Assembly: GCF_002844375.1 (NCBI RefSeq) | Contig: NZ_CP024199.1 | Location: forward strand, 4,070,001-4,134,000 | Source of the DNA: Thalassospira marina | Lineage (GTDB): Bacteria > Pseudomonadota > Alphaproteobacteria > Rhodospirillales > Thalassospiraceae | Reading direction: 5' to 3' | Length of the DNA: 64,000 bases | In this document: positions 7,530 to 16,276 of the stretch, piece by piece | How positions within the stretch are numbered: position 1 is the stretch's first letter | Layout of the letters: each line of letters begins with the position of its first letter | Translations under genes and position numbers: made by a program | Notes under the pieces: generated by a model | What the model was told of the DNA's origin: nothing | The model's database searches: none | Seen by the model: the letters and a program-made list of their open reading frames with translations, nothing else

Positions 7530-8480
7530 ATGCGCCGCGTTTTACCCTCGCTTACCGCCCTTCAGTTTTTCGAGGCATCCGCCCGGCACCTCAGCTTTAC
7601 CAAGGCTGCGCAAGAGCTTAACGTTACCCAGAGTGCGATCAGCCGCCAGGTCCGCGCGCTGGAGGAATATCTGGGGCGTGACCTGTTTCGACGTATTCGC
7701 CAGCGTCTTAAACTTACCCCGGCGGGGGATGCCTATGCCGCCCAGGTGCGCGACCTTCTGGACCGCGCCGAAGCCGCCACCCTGCAAGTGATGGCCTATA
7801 GCGGTGAAGGCGGAATGCTTAATGTTGGCACCCTGCCCACCTTTGGCGCGCGCTGGCTGGTGCCACGGCTGGGAAATTTCCGTGCCACCTGGCCTGATAT
7901 CCAGCTAAACCTGATCACGCAAATCCGCCCGTTTGACTTTGCCGAAGAGGCCATTGATATCGCCATTCATTTTGGCGAGGCCAACTGGCCGGGCTGTGTG
8001 TTTCACCGCCTGATGGGGGAAACATTAATTCCCGTCTGCGCGCCCAAACTTTTGCGCGAAAATGATGATTTGCCCATTGCGCGCGAACGCATCCGCAACT
8101 GCACCCTGTTGCAACATGCCACCCGCCCCACCGCCTGGCAGGACTGGCTAACGGCGGCCGGTGTGCCCGCGGTTGATGACCTTGCCGGCCCCCGGTTTGA
8201 ACATTTCCATATGGTAATCCAGGCCGCCGTTGCCGGGCTTGGCCTGGCGTTAATGCCGGAATTTCTGGTGCGCGAAGAACTTGATAATGGCCGCCTGCTT
8301 GCCCCGTTTGATTTAAGCATCCCCAGCCAGCATGCCTATTACGTGGTTTACCCCGAAGAAAAGGAAAACACCTTTGCCGTTCGCGCCTTTCGCGACTGGC
8401 TGCTGGTGGCCAGTGGCAACCCGCCCGTTGGCAAGGTCGAAACTGACAGCAGCGAAAAGGCCCGCGCCAGCGCACCTTAG
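7530..8480 (+). CDS. LysR-family regulator, GcvA-like
   Basis: A 316-residue LysR transcription factor. The N-terminal winged helix (LPSLTALQFFEASARHLS then TKAAQELNVTQSAISRQVRAL) and the start style are those of the GcvA subgroup, followed by the periplasmic-binding-like effector domain (about 95-300) with GARWLVPRLGNF. It is transcribed away from the DAO oxidase, aminotransferase and ALDH7 genes, the usual arrangement for a LysR activator of an adjacent catabolic operon, so the inducer is probably an amino acid of that pathway. An AAAGGA site precedes the ATG by about ten bases. The target operon is inferred. Confidence 0.9.
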   Translation: MRRVLPSLTALQFFEASARHLSFTKAAQELNVTQSAISRQVRALEEYLGRDLFRRIRQRLKLTPAGDAYAAQVRDLLDRAEAATLQVMAYSGEGGMLNVGTLPTFGARWLVPRLGNFRATWPDIQLNLITQIRPFDFAEEAIDIAIHFGEANWPGCVFHRLMGETLIPVCAPKLLRENDDLPIARERIRNCTLLQHATRPTAWQDWLTAAGVPAVDDLAGPRFEHFHMVIQAAVAGLGLALMPEFLVREELDNGRLLAPFDLSIPSQHAYYVVYPEEKENTFAVRAFRDWLLVASGNPPVGKVETDSSEKARASAP

Positions 8481-8657
8481 TTAGATGCAGGCAAGATAGG
8501 GCAAGACAGGCCAATATGGGCAGCATTGGGCAGATATCCCCGGAAATCCGTTTTTCATTGCGCCACCCGGTTCGCCCCCCTAATGTTTTTTAAGCCCACA
8601 CGCCATATATAACAAAGATGGGCAGATAATTGATCAATCGGGGTAGTACAAAGGGGA

Positions 8658-10373
8658 ATGACTTTGTCGGTCGTGGAGAATCGCCTTTCACAGTTTCAAA
8701 TCGAAACAGAAGACTTCGTCAAATTTCAGCGCGTTTCAGATGTGGTTTTTGCCCCGATGGGACAGCGGGCAAAACAGTTTTACCAAATCATTGAAAACCT
8801 GCCCGGCACCAAGGCTGGCAGTGATGAAATTGCAAAGCTGATCCCGCTGCTTGAAGCACACTGGACACGCCTTTTTAACGGCAAGGCCGACCGCAAATTA
8901 AGTGACCAGGCCGCAGAACTGGCCGCCCTTCACGCCCGCGCCCAAATTGCGCCAGCCAGCATCATTACCGCCCTTGCCGGTGTACAGCAAAGCCTGACCA
9001 CGGCAATTTTCGGTCGGTTTCGCTGGAATGTCGGGCAGGCAGGCGAACTGGTGGCACTGGCAAACAGCGCTCTGATGTTTGATTTGAACCTGCTGCTTGA
9101 ACGCCCGGGCAGCCAGCCGCAAAGCAATGCACAATCCACTGACGGCAGCAATGCGATGTCAGAAACCGAATTTGCCGACCGCCTGATGGACCGCACCATG
9201 GATATGTCGGTTGCGATCAATGCCGGGGTTATTTCCAACGCCAAAATGATGCGCGGCCTGCAACAGGTTGATGACCGGGCACGTTCCATTTCCAGCGCGG
9301 TCGACGAGATGGTTGCGGGCATTAACAGCATCAATGAAAACAGCACCGTTGCCGCCGCCAATGCCGCAGAGGCGATTGAGGCAACCCGCAACGGCCAGCA
9401 AACGGTTTCCAATGCGGTTGCCGGAATGAATGACATTGCCGATGCCGTTTCCGATGCATCGAACCGTGTGGGGATTCTGGCTGAGGCATCCGAACGGATT
9501 GGCGAAATTGTTCAATCCATCGAAGATATCGCCAGCCAGACCAACCTTCTGGCCCTTAATGCCACCATCGAGGCGGCACGGGCCGGTGAAGCAGGCAAAG
9601 GTTTTGCCGTGGTGGCGGGCGAGGTCAAATCGCTTAGCCAGCAAACAGCCCGCGCGACCGAGGAAATCCGCCAGCGCATTGGCAATTTGCAGGAAGAAAT
9701 GCGCAATATTGTTGATGCAATGGCACGCGGCACCGATGCCGTCACCAATGGCCAGCAGGTGATTGGCGAGGTTTCAACCCGGATCGAGGATATCGGTTTT
9801 AAAATGGCGGATTCCACCCGCCGGATCGAGGATATATCCCATATTTTGGCCGAACAGACGCGCGCTGCCGATGCGGTCCAGACCGGGATTTCCGATATTG
9901 CCGATCAAACCGGCGAACAGGTTGGTGCCATTCGCGACATTATTGATGTGATTGGCGATGTGGAAAAACTGATCGACGTTCAGATCAGCGAACTGGTGCA
10001 ATATGAGATCCCCAATCGCACCATCCGCAGTGCCAAGGCCGACCATTCGGTTTATTGCAAGCAGATTGCCGAAATTCTGGCCGGTCTGGCCAGCGAACAT
10101 GACGAGAGCATGGGCAAATCAACCACCTGCCGGTTTGGTAAATGGTATGATAGCCCGGCATCGGAACCCTTCCGTCATTTGCCTGCATTCAAGGCCATTC
10201 TGGCCCCGCACCGCACCCAGCATGAAGAAGGTGCCGCCGCCCTTGCTGCCTATCGCAAAAAGGATATGGCCGGTGCGCAAGCCCATTTCACCCGCATGGA
10301 AAAGGCAACGCGCGAAACACTTGATACACTGGGTGCGCTTGCAACCGAAGCCCGCAGCATTACCCAGCAATAA
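8658..10373 (+). CDS. Soluble globin-coupled methyl-accepting chemotaxis protein with C-terminal CZB domain
   Basis: A 571-residue cytoplasmic chemoreceptor without membrane segments. Residues 1-150 resemble the globin-coupled sensor (protoglobin) fold, with a likely proximal haem ligand His92 in ALHARAQIAPASII, suggesting oxygen sensing. Residues about 190-450 form the MCP coiled-coil signalling module, with the conserved hairpin tip ARAGEAGKGFAVVAGEVKSL. The last 110 residues match the chemoreceptor zinc-binding domain: His463, Cys491 in CRFGKWYDSP and a later HRTQH pair, the expected His/Cys/His/His zinc site that in other bacteria reads zinc or hypochlorous acid. No other chemotaxis gene is adjacent, so it must act through a distant CheA/CheW. 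A GGGG site lies close to the ATG. The domain calls are by eye. Confidence 0.87.
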   Translation: MTLSVVENRLSQFQIETEDFVKFQRVSDVVFAPMGQRAKQFYQIIENLPGTKAGSDEIAKLIPLLEAHWTRLFNGKADRKLSDQAAELAALHARAQIAPASIITALAGVQQSLTTAIFGRFRWNVGQAGELVALANSALMFDLNLLLERPGSQPQSNAQSTDGSNAMSETEFADRLMDRTMDMSVAINAGVISNAKMMRGLQQVDDRARSISSAVDEMVAGINSINENSTVAAANAAEAIEATRNGQQTVSNAVAGMNDIADAVSDASNRVGILAEASERIGEIVQSIEDIASQTNLLALNATIEAARAGEAGKGFAVVAGEVKSLSQQTARATEEIRQRIGNLQEEMRNIVDAMARGTDAVTNGQQVIGEVSTRIEDIGFKMADSTRRIEDISHILAEQTRAADAVQTGISDIADQTGEQVGAIRDIIDVIGDVEKLIDVQISELVQYEIPNRTIRSAKADHSVYCKQIAEILAGLASEHDESMGKSTTCRFGKWYDSPASEPFRHLPAFKAILAPHRTQHEEGAAALAAYRKKDMAGAQAHFTRMEKATRETLDTLGALATEARSITQQ

Positions 10374-10441
10374 AGCACACTGCCCATAACCACGCGCCAA
10401 TGCCGCGCAGGCCGATTTGCTGGCAAAACAATGCAGAAAAC

Positions 10442-10480
10442 ATGGTGTGCGGCACACTAATTACCCATGCCGCACACCAT
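10442..10480 (-). terminator. Terminator overlapping the 3' end of hmuV
   Basis: A perfect 13-bp inverted repeat (ATGGTGTGCGGCA at 10442-10454 with its complement at 10468-10480) whose right arm lies inside the last codons of hmuV. On the minus strand the hairpin is followed by GTTTTC, a modest T-rich tail. It is placed to end the hmuTUV transcript and also faces the end of the chemoreceptor gene. Confidence 0.7.
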
Positions 10481-11366
10481 AATCGGCCATCATGCGCCCT
10501 GCACCACCGCCGACTAGAAGGGGTGTTGCCCCATCCGGGTCGGGCACGGCGCGCACCGGGCTTTCAAAAAGGTCGCTTAACAAAGCCGGGTGCATCACAT
10601 CACCCACCGCCCCTGTCGCAAATACCGCCCCGCGTTTTAACAAGACCACCCGGTCGGCATAGGCCGTGACCTGGTTAAAATCATGCAGGATCACCAGCAC
10701 ACCAACGCCGTTCTGTTGTGCCTCAGCCCGGGCGACATTGAGCAATGCCTGCTGATGGGCGATATCAAGGCCTGCTGTTGGTTCATCGAGCAACAAAAAC
10801 CGGCTGTTTGATCGGGTAATTTGTGCGGGCTGATTGGTCTGTTCGGTCTGTTCTGACTGTTCCTGCCCGTCACCGTCACCCTCACTCTCACCCGTCATGC
10901 CCCAAAGCTGCACAAGGGCGCGGGCGAGGTGCACACGCTGTTTTTCTCCGCCCGAAAGCGATGGATAGGCATGTGCGGCAAGGTGGGTGATATCGGCCAG
11001 TTCAAGCGCCTTTCCGGTTAAGCTGGCATCATATCGCGCGCTGGAGATTTTGCGAAACGGGGCGCGACCCAGCATCACCACATCGCGCACGGCAAAGGGA
11101 AAAGCCATGGATGCCGCCTGTGGCATTACCGCCCGTTCCTGTGCCAGCTTTATGGCGGGTATATCGGCAATGTTTCGGCCATTTTGCAGCACGTCGCCAC
11201 GCGATGGCGTTACCTCGCCCGATAGAACCTTTAACAGGGTGGATTTCCCCGCCCCGTTTGGCCCCATTACGGCCAAAACCTCGCCGGGGTGGACCACCAA
11301 TGACACATCATGAAGCAGGGTTCGCCCGCGCACGGCAAAGCATGTATTTTTGGCTTTCAGGGTCAT
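10461..11366 (-). CDS. hmuV: Haem ABC transporter ATP-binding protein
   Basis: ATPase of a haem importer, 301 residues. Walker A is GPNGAGKST (35-43), the signature LSGGEKQRV (137-145) and Walker B LLLDEP (191-196), with the following D-loop GLD. It overlaps the permease gene by four bases, so it is translationally coupled as the last gene of hmuTUV. Between signature and Walker B there is an extra stretch of about 28 residues (about 159-187) rich in Glu, Gln, Asp and Gly that most HmuV proteins lack; it should loop out from the helical region and may be merely tolerated. The core residues are all present, so the protein should be active. Confidence 0.9.
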   Translation of the reverse strand: MTLKAKNTCFAVRGRTLLHDVSLVVHPGEVLAVMGPNGAGKSTLLKVLSGEVTPSRGDVLQNGRNIADIPAIKLAQERAVMPQAASMAFPFAVRDVVMLGRAPFRKISSARYDASLTGKALELADITHLAAHAYPSLSGGEKQRVHLARALVQLWGMTGESEGDGDGQEQSEQTEQTNQPAQITRSNSRFLLLDEPTAGLDIAHQQALLNVARAEAQQNGVGVLVILHDFNQVTAYADRVVLLKRGAVFATGAVGDVMHPALLSDLFESPVRAVPDPDGATPLLVGGGAGRMMADYGVRHG

Positions 11367-12490
11367 ATGCGCCGCCTTTTCTTTTCACGCAGCAACAAAA
11401 ACAGGAAAAACGGCCCGCCGGAAATGCCGGTAACCAGACCAATGGGCAATTCGGCAGGCAAGACAACAACACGTGCCACCGCATCCGCCACCACCAGCAA
11501 AATCGCGCCACACAGGGCTGATGCCGGTAAAACCGTGCGGTTATCAGGCCCGCATAAAAGCCGCACCAGATGCGGAGCCAGCAGGCCGACAAAGGCAATG
11601 ATCCCGGAAACGGCCACCGCCGCACCAACCACCAGTGCCGTGATAATCGTTGCCCGCCGTTTCAGGGATTCGACCTCAACGCCAAGGTGGCGTGCTTCGG
11701 CCTCGCCCAGCAAAAACAGGTTTAAAGGTGTGCCCAGACCCAGCAGATAAACCGCCCCAGCCAGCATCACCAGCAAAGCGGGCATATCGGCCCCGCCATT
11801 GCCCGACACCGCCCCCATTTGCCAGAAAGTCAGGCTGCGAAGCTGCATGTCATTGGCAAGATAGGTAAAAATCCCCACCCCGGCGATGGCAATGGCGTTT
11901 ATCGCCACCCCAATCAGCAACATGATGGCGGCATCGGTATAACCATCCTGGCGTGATAGTACCCGGATCACCATTGTTGCCAATATGGCCCCAGCAAAGG
12001 CCGCCAATGGCACCCCATAAGGACCGACCTGAGCATAATATTGGCCCAGCAGGGTTTGCCCGCACACAATCATGGCAACGGCCCCGCAGGCCGCACTGGC
12101 CGACACACCGATAATGCCGGGATCGGCAATGGGGTTACGAAACAGGCTTTGCATTACCGCACCGGCCACCCCCAAAACCGCACCAATCACTACCGCGCGG
12201 ACAATGCGCGGCAGGCGCAAATGATCAAGGATACGGGCGGTAAAATCATCTATGCCCTGGTCTATCAGGCCGGTTTTATGGGCGAGATGCGTGATGATCT
12301 TGAGGCTTGCAATCGGTGCGCCACCTACGCCAAGCGATAATACAATCACCAGCGCCAAAATCCCGACCAGCAGCAGGATCGGGCCGGGTGCAATGCCGGT
12401 TTGATGCCGCAGGCTGGTAAACGCGCACCCCTGCAAGGCAGTTGGCAAAACCTGCCGCCAATTGGCAAAGCGATTTGGAATATCCGTCAT
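11363..12490 (-). CDS. hmuU: Haem ABC transporter permease (FecCD family)
   Basis: Inner-membrane permease of 375 residues with about ten hydrophobic segments, including the FecCD-family landmarks LPRIVRAVVIGAVLGVAGAV and the cytoplasmic coupling region EAEARHLGVEVESLKRR that docks the ATPase. It moves haem delivered by the periplasmic protein into the cytoplasm. The gene overlaps both neighbours by four bases, giving a tightly coupled T-U-V order. An N-terminal extension of about 40 residues precedes the first membrane helix. Iron-siderophore specificity is possible by family, but the T-U-V order and the binding protein type favour haem. Confidence 0.88.
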   Translation of the reverse strand: MTDIPNRFANWRQVLPTALQGCAFTSLRHQTGIAPGPILLLVGILALVIVLSLGVGGAPIASLKIITHLAHKTGLIDQGIDDFTARILDHLRLPRIVRAVVIGAVLGVAGAVMQSLFRNPIADPGIIGVSASAACGAVAMIVCGQTLLGQYYAQVGPYGVPLAAFAGAILATMVIRVLSRQDGYTDAAIMLLIGVAINAIAIAGVGIFTYLANDMQLRSLTFWQMGAVSGNGGADMPALLVMLAGAVYLLGLGTPLNLFLLGEAEARHLGVEVESLKRRATIITALVVGAAVAVSGIIAFVGLLAPHLVRLLCGPDNRTVLPASALCGAILLVVADAVARVVVLPAELPIGLVTGISGGPFFLFLLLREKKRRRI

Positions 12491-13401
12491 TTGCCGGTTT
12501 CAAATTCGTGCAGCTGGGTGGCGATGTGGCGAATTTCCCCGGCTGATCGCGGACCAAAACCCAGAATCGTCGATGCCGAAACGCTTAACACATGGCCCTC
12601 GGCCACGGCATGGTGCAGGCCAAATAACGGGTTTGCCTGCAAGCCGGCCACGCCGCCCAACTGGTCCAGGGTGCTGGATGTGACCAGCACATAATCGGCA
12701 TTATTGGCGGCAACAATTTCGGGTGATACGGGTTTGAAACCTTCATAATCGCCCATCGGGTTTTGTGCGCCCACCAGTTCGATAATTTCGTTTGCCGTGG
12801 TGTCCCGCCCGGCTGACATTGGCTGCCCATGACCAACCGACATTAGAAACACAATGTTTTCCCGGTCCGGTTTTGCAGCCCCATCGGCGGCAAGCTTGTG
12901 GATCGCGGCAATATCATTTTCCACCCTGGTACGAAGGATATTGCCATCTTCCGAACGGCCCAGCGCGTTTGATGCCACATCAATCGCCTTGGGCAGGTTT
13001 TCAATCCGGTTAAGGGATGGCAGCAAAACCACGGGAATGCCAAGGTCGCGCAGCCGGGCCAAAACCTCGGCCGGGCCGCTTTCGGCAATGCCAATGATCA
13101 TGTCGGGTTGCAGGCTGATAATCCCCTCGGCCGCAAGGGTGCGCATATAACCAACCTTGGGCAGGTCGGCCACTTCCTGGGGCCAGGTGCTGGTAATATC
13201 GACCGCTACCACATGGTTTCCCGCGCCCAGGGCATAGACAATTTCCGTTGCCGGTGCACCAATGGTTACAATGCGCTGTGGCTGCCCGGCTTGCGCGGCT
13301 TGCGCACTGGCATTTTCCCCGCTGCGTTCCTGGGCAAAAGCCGGAAAACACAGGCCGATCAGGCCAATAACCGCCGCAATGACAAGAACATATAACCGCA
13401 T
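12487..13401 (-). CDS. hmuT: Periplasmic haem-binding protein
   Basis: Substrate-binding component of the haem importer, 304 residues. A clear signal peptide (hydrophobic core about 4-18, cleavage near AFAQE at 23-25) leads into a helical-backbone binding fold with QRIVTIGAPATEIVYALGAG and SPEIVAANNADYVL, typical of HmuT/ShuT. It is the first structural gene of the operon. A 44-codon reading frame with its own ribosome binding site precedes it, and a Fur-like site lies further upstream, so iron-dependent repression is likely. No TonB-dependent outer membrane receptor is encoded beside it, which is unusual enough to note. Confidence 0.88.
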   Translation of the reverse strand: MRLYVLVIAAVIGLIGLCFPAFAQERSGENASAQAAQAGQPQRIVTIGAPATEIVYALGAGNHVVAVDITSTWPQEVADLPKVGYMRTLAAEGIISLQPDMIIGIAESGPAEVLARLRDLGIPVVLLPSLNRIENLPKAIDVASNALGRSEDGNILRTRVENDIAAIHKLAADGAAKPDRENIVFLMSVGHGQPMSAGRDTTANEIIELVGAQNPMGDYEGFKPVSPEIVAANNADYVLVTSSTLDQLGGVAGLQANPLFGLHHAVAEGHVLSVSASTILGFGPRSAGEIRHIATQLHEFETGK

Positions 13402-13404
13402 GCC

Positions 13405-13539
13405 TTACACCCCCGCCCGGTTAAAGCCGGTCCAAAGGTGCAAATCGCTGGCTGGTTTAAGCCCGGCAACAGTTTGGCTGGCAAAGATGCGGTAATTTCC
13501 GGCGGGCTTTAAACGCCGGACTGTTGCAGTGGTCATCAT
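13405..13539 (-). CDS. Possible 44-residue small protein or leader peptide before hmuT
   Basis: An uninterrupted 44-codon frame beginning with two consecutive ATG codons, preceded by AGGAAG seven bases upstream, and ending three bases before the hmuT ATG. The predicted peptide is basic and includes two similar segments (LKPAG and LKPAS). The position would suit HemP, which often precedes haem uptake genes, but the HemP C-terminal pattern (Y-x-LR-x-T then KLILTK) is absent. It could be a translated leader that couples into hmuT or a chance frame. The ribosome binding site is the best evidence for translation. Confidence 0.4.
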   Translation of the reverse strand: MMTTATVRRLKPAGNYRIFASQTVAGLKPASDLHLWTGFNRAGV

Positions 13540-13626
13540 GTCGTCACTTCCTGGCAGTCATCAAAATAGCGGGACCATCCCCGCATTCATTCAGACGAAC
13601 CAGCACCGACAATTTCCGAAATTATT

Positions 13627-13645
13627 TTAATTAATTATCATTATC
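13627..13645 (-). promoter_or_regulatory. Fur-box-like operator upstream of hmuTUV
   Basis: On the minus strand the site reads GATAATGATAATTAATTAA, matching 14 of 19 positions of the classical Fur consensus, including the whole first two hexamers. It lies about 225 bases before hmuT and 90 before the small frame, in an AT-rich patch that may contain the promoter. In alphaproteobacteria Fur-like sites may be used by Fur, Mur, Irr or RirA, so the protein is uncertain. Confidence 0.6.
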
Positions 13646-13830
13646 ATCAATAAGGTCGCGAAACTGACCGTTCAATCATGAAGCGCGCCACGCATTTTTT
13701 CGCAGAATAACCGCGATAAACTGCCTATATGCAGGCCCGCCCAGACATGCCGAAGCCCACAAAACCGGCATTAATTCGATATTGAAACGAATTTTACCAA
13801 CGCTGCGCATATTGGACCAGCCGAAACAAA

Positions 13831-13860
13831 AACACCCCCATTCATAACGGCGGGGGTGTT
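13831..13860 (-). terminator. Terminator of the MFS transporter gene
   Basis: A 9-bp stem AACACCCCC/GGGGGTGTT around a 12-base loop. On the minus strand it continues into TTTTTGTTT, just past the stop of the MFS gene. Confidence 0.85.
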
Positions 13861-13881
13861 TGTCGTCACAGCGATCAATGA

Positions 13882-15123
13882 TCAGCCCGTTATTTTATCC
13901 TGCGATCCGGCGCGCAGACCGGCAACGAACTGCACTGCCACCACAACGAACAAAATAAGCAGCGGGATATGCCAGCTTTGTAACATGTCATGCAGGGCGC
14001 CAAACAAAACCGGGCCGGTTGCGGCCAGCAAATAGCCCAGCGACTGGCACATACCCGAAAGTTTGGCCGATGTTTGCGGGTCAGCCCCGCGCATACCAAC
14101 CAGTGTCAGGGCGATGCTGATCATGCTGCCCTGCCCCAGACCAAGGCATACGGCCCACAAATAGGGCAAATCGGTTGTGGCAAAGACAAACCCGGGAATA
14201 CCGATAAAAAGCGGAATGTGCAAAACCGTCATTGCCAGCTTTTTGTTGGGAATGGCCGAATAAATCAGCGGGGCAAGAAAAGCCGCCGGAATACCAAAGA
14301 TGTTAAAAATCGTCAGCAGGGTTGCGGCCTCGCTTTCGGACATGCCGGAATCAAGGAAGATCTTCGCCACCCAGGCGACGCCTGTGTAAAACATCATCGA
14401 CTGGCAGCCAAAAAACAGGCTTAACCACCAGGCTTCGCGATTGCGCCACAGCGAAATACGCGATGCCGCCCCCTGCGCATGGTGATGATAACGCAACATC
14501 GGCAGCCAGCATAAAAACCCGAAAACAGCCACAACGGCCCACAGACCCAGCGCATAGCGCCAGTCGCCTTCCATGCTGTTGCGGATGGGGACCGCGCTGA
14601 AGGCGGCAATCGAGGCACCACAGGACATCACAAAGGTATAAAGTGCCGTTACCATCGCCACACGGGTCGGAAAACTGCGGCGCACCAGTGACGGTGTCAG
14701 CACATTCATCACCGCAATGGCCGCACCCAGAATAATGGTGCCAACAACCATGATGCCATATTGCCCGCTGGCGCGCAGCCCCTGGCCCAGCGCAACCAGT
14801 GCCAGCATCGCGACCAGGGTGGCTTCCAGGCCAAAGCGCTGACCAAGACGGGGGGCAAAAATGGATAACACACCGAAACAAAGCACGGGAATGGTGGTTA
14901 GCAGCCCCAATTGCACACCGGAAAGCTGAAGGTCGATACCAACCCGTTCGGCAAGCGGCCCCATCACCACGATGCTGCCGCGCATGTTAAAGGCCAGCAG
15001 CAATAACGCGGCCAGAAAGCCCAGGTGTGGTGCAAGACGGCGAAAACCACGTTCCGCAGGATCGCCGGTATTGGGGCCGATTGCACCTGCTGGGGATGGG
15101 GCAGAATTTTGGGGATCAGACAT
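13882..15123 (-). CDS. Major facilitator transporter, CynX/NimT-like
   Basis: A 413-residue membrane protein with about twelve hydrophobic segments. The opening region (LLLLAFNMRGSIVVMGPLAE, then LGLLTTIPVLCFG) is characteristic of the CynX/NimT group of MFS transporters, linked in other bacteria to cyanate, 2-nitroimidazole or small organic anion movement. The start used here (MSDPQNS) leaves a roughly 35-residue cytoplasmic N-terminus; an in-frame ATG 12 codons earlier is possible, and neither has a strong ribosome binding site. It stands alone, ended by its own terminator. The substrate cannot be predicted. Confidence 0.82.
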   Translation of the reverse strand: MSDPQNSAPSPAGAIGPNTGDPAERGFRRLAPHLGFLAALLLLAFNMRGSIVVMGPLAERVGIDLQLSGVQLGLLTTIPVLCFGVLSIFAPRLGQRFGLEATLVAMLALVALGQGLRASGQYGIMVVGTIILGAAIAVMNVLTPSLVRRSFPTRVAMVTALYTFVMSCGASIAAFSAVPIRNSMEGDWRYALGLWAVVAVFGFLCWLPMLRYHHHAQGAASRISLWRNREAWWLSLFFGCQSMMFYTGVAWVAKIFLDSGMSESEAATLLTIFNIFGIPAAFLAPLIYSAIPNKKLAMTVLHIPLFIGIPGFVFATTDLPYLWAVCLGLGQGSMISIALTLVGMRGADPQTSAKLSGMCQSLGYLLAATGPVLFGALHDMLQSWHIPLLILFVVVAVQFVAGLRAGSQDKITG

Positions 15124-15352
15124 ATATTTAAGTCCGTTTAGCCGGGGCAGCATGATCAATGATCAGGTGGCAGCGCCCCGAAACATGAAAAAAGGGTGCA
15201 AGCACCCAAAATGACAAATCAGGAAGACCCCGCCCGGCAACGGCCAATAACAGGACCATGCCGGTATAACCGGGATAAGGCCGGATCGCTAAATAGCCGG
15301 GGGAAAACCGCCAGACCCGCAACAGGCTGGGCCTGGCAGCATTTAAAACAGA

Positions 15353-15997
15353 TCAGGCCAGCAAACCCGGCAGGATCGACCAAAGGACCCGTGCGGCGAT
15401 TGCCAGAAACAGAACGGCAATCAACCGTTCAATGATGCCGGAATTCCGCCGCAACCAGGGCAGGACCGCCCCGTGCGAAAACCCGATGGCAACCAGGCAA
15501 TACCATGCGCAATCAATGCCTGCTGCGGTCAGGGCCAGCCAGATTTTGGCGGTCCAATCGGCATCGGCAGATACGAACTGGCTGAACAGGGCGAGGAAAA
15601 ACAGCGCGATTTTGGGATTCAAAAACGCAATCATGAAGCCATCGCGCGCGGCATGGCCCATATTGTCGCTGGTGGCAGTACCGGTGTTATCGCCTTCAAA
15701 CCGGGCAGAGCTGCCCGCACCGCGCCATGCCTTGATCGCCAGCCACGCCAGATAAAGCGCGCCCAGGATGCTGACGGCTTCGCGAAAGACCGGCATGGTC
15801 TGAAAAAGCACGCCCAGCCCGGCCATGGTGATAACAGCGTAAAAACCAACCCCGGCCCCATGCGCCAGCGCACAGGCAAAACCCGCCTGGCGCGATTGCC
15901 CGACAGAATGGCGCAAAACCACGGCAAGGCTTGGCCCTGGCGTCATGGCCCCCAAAATACAAATGGTGGCAACCGACAGCCACGCAGCGAAAGTCAT
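15353..15997 (-). CDS. LysE/RhtB-family amino acid exporter
   Basis: A 214-residue inner-membrane protein with about six hydrophobic segments. The family signature is clear near the start: ILGAMTPGPSLAVVLRHS, followed by GFACALAHGAGVGFYA and FREAVSILGALYLAWLAIKAWRG split across the second and third helices. LysE/RhtB proteins export amino acids such as homoserine, threonine, leucine or lysine, driven by the proton gradient. A GGGGAAACG site precedes the ATG. The next gene upstream, on the same strand, is a small His-rich protein, and a LysR regulator lies beyond it in the opposite direction. Confidence 0.88.
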   Translation of the reverse strand: MTFAAWLSVATICILGAMTPGPSLAVVLRHSVGQSRQAGFACALAHGAGVGFYAVITMAGLGVLFQTMPVFREAVSILGALYLAWLAIKAWRGAGSSARFEGDNTGTATSDNMGHAARDGFMIAFLNPKIALFFLALFSQFVSADADWTAKIWLALTAAGIDCAWYCLVAIGFSHGAVLPWLRRNSGIIERLIAVLFLAIAARVLWSILPGLLA

Positions 15998-16276
15998 AAC
16001 GTTTCCCCGGCATTTTTAATGATCCAACAGATAAGCCAGAAAGCTATCTGCCCCGGCAACCGGTTTCAACGCAAATGACAACTATCAGAGGTATAGGGCG
16101 CCCCTGCCCTGCCGGGAAAAACAGCGCATCTTATGCCATTGGATCGTGCGAAAACCCGGCAGGTAAACGAAATGGTCCGCTGCCTTTAAATTGATGTTCG
16201 CAATGCCGCCTCCCGCACGGCGGCAATGATCGTGCGGGTTACATCCTGTCTCGTGCCAGCAGACAGGCCAGTCCTG

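Noticed and set aside
13405..13539. HemP haem uptake protein
   Set aside because: The position fits, but the conserved C-terminal HemP pattern is missing, so only a generic small frame is reported.
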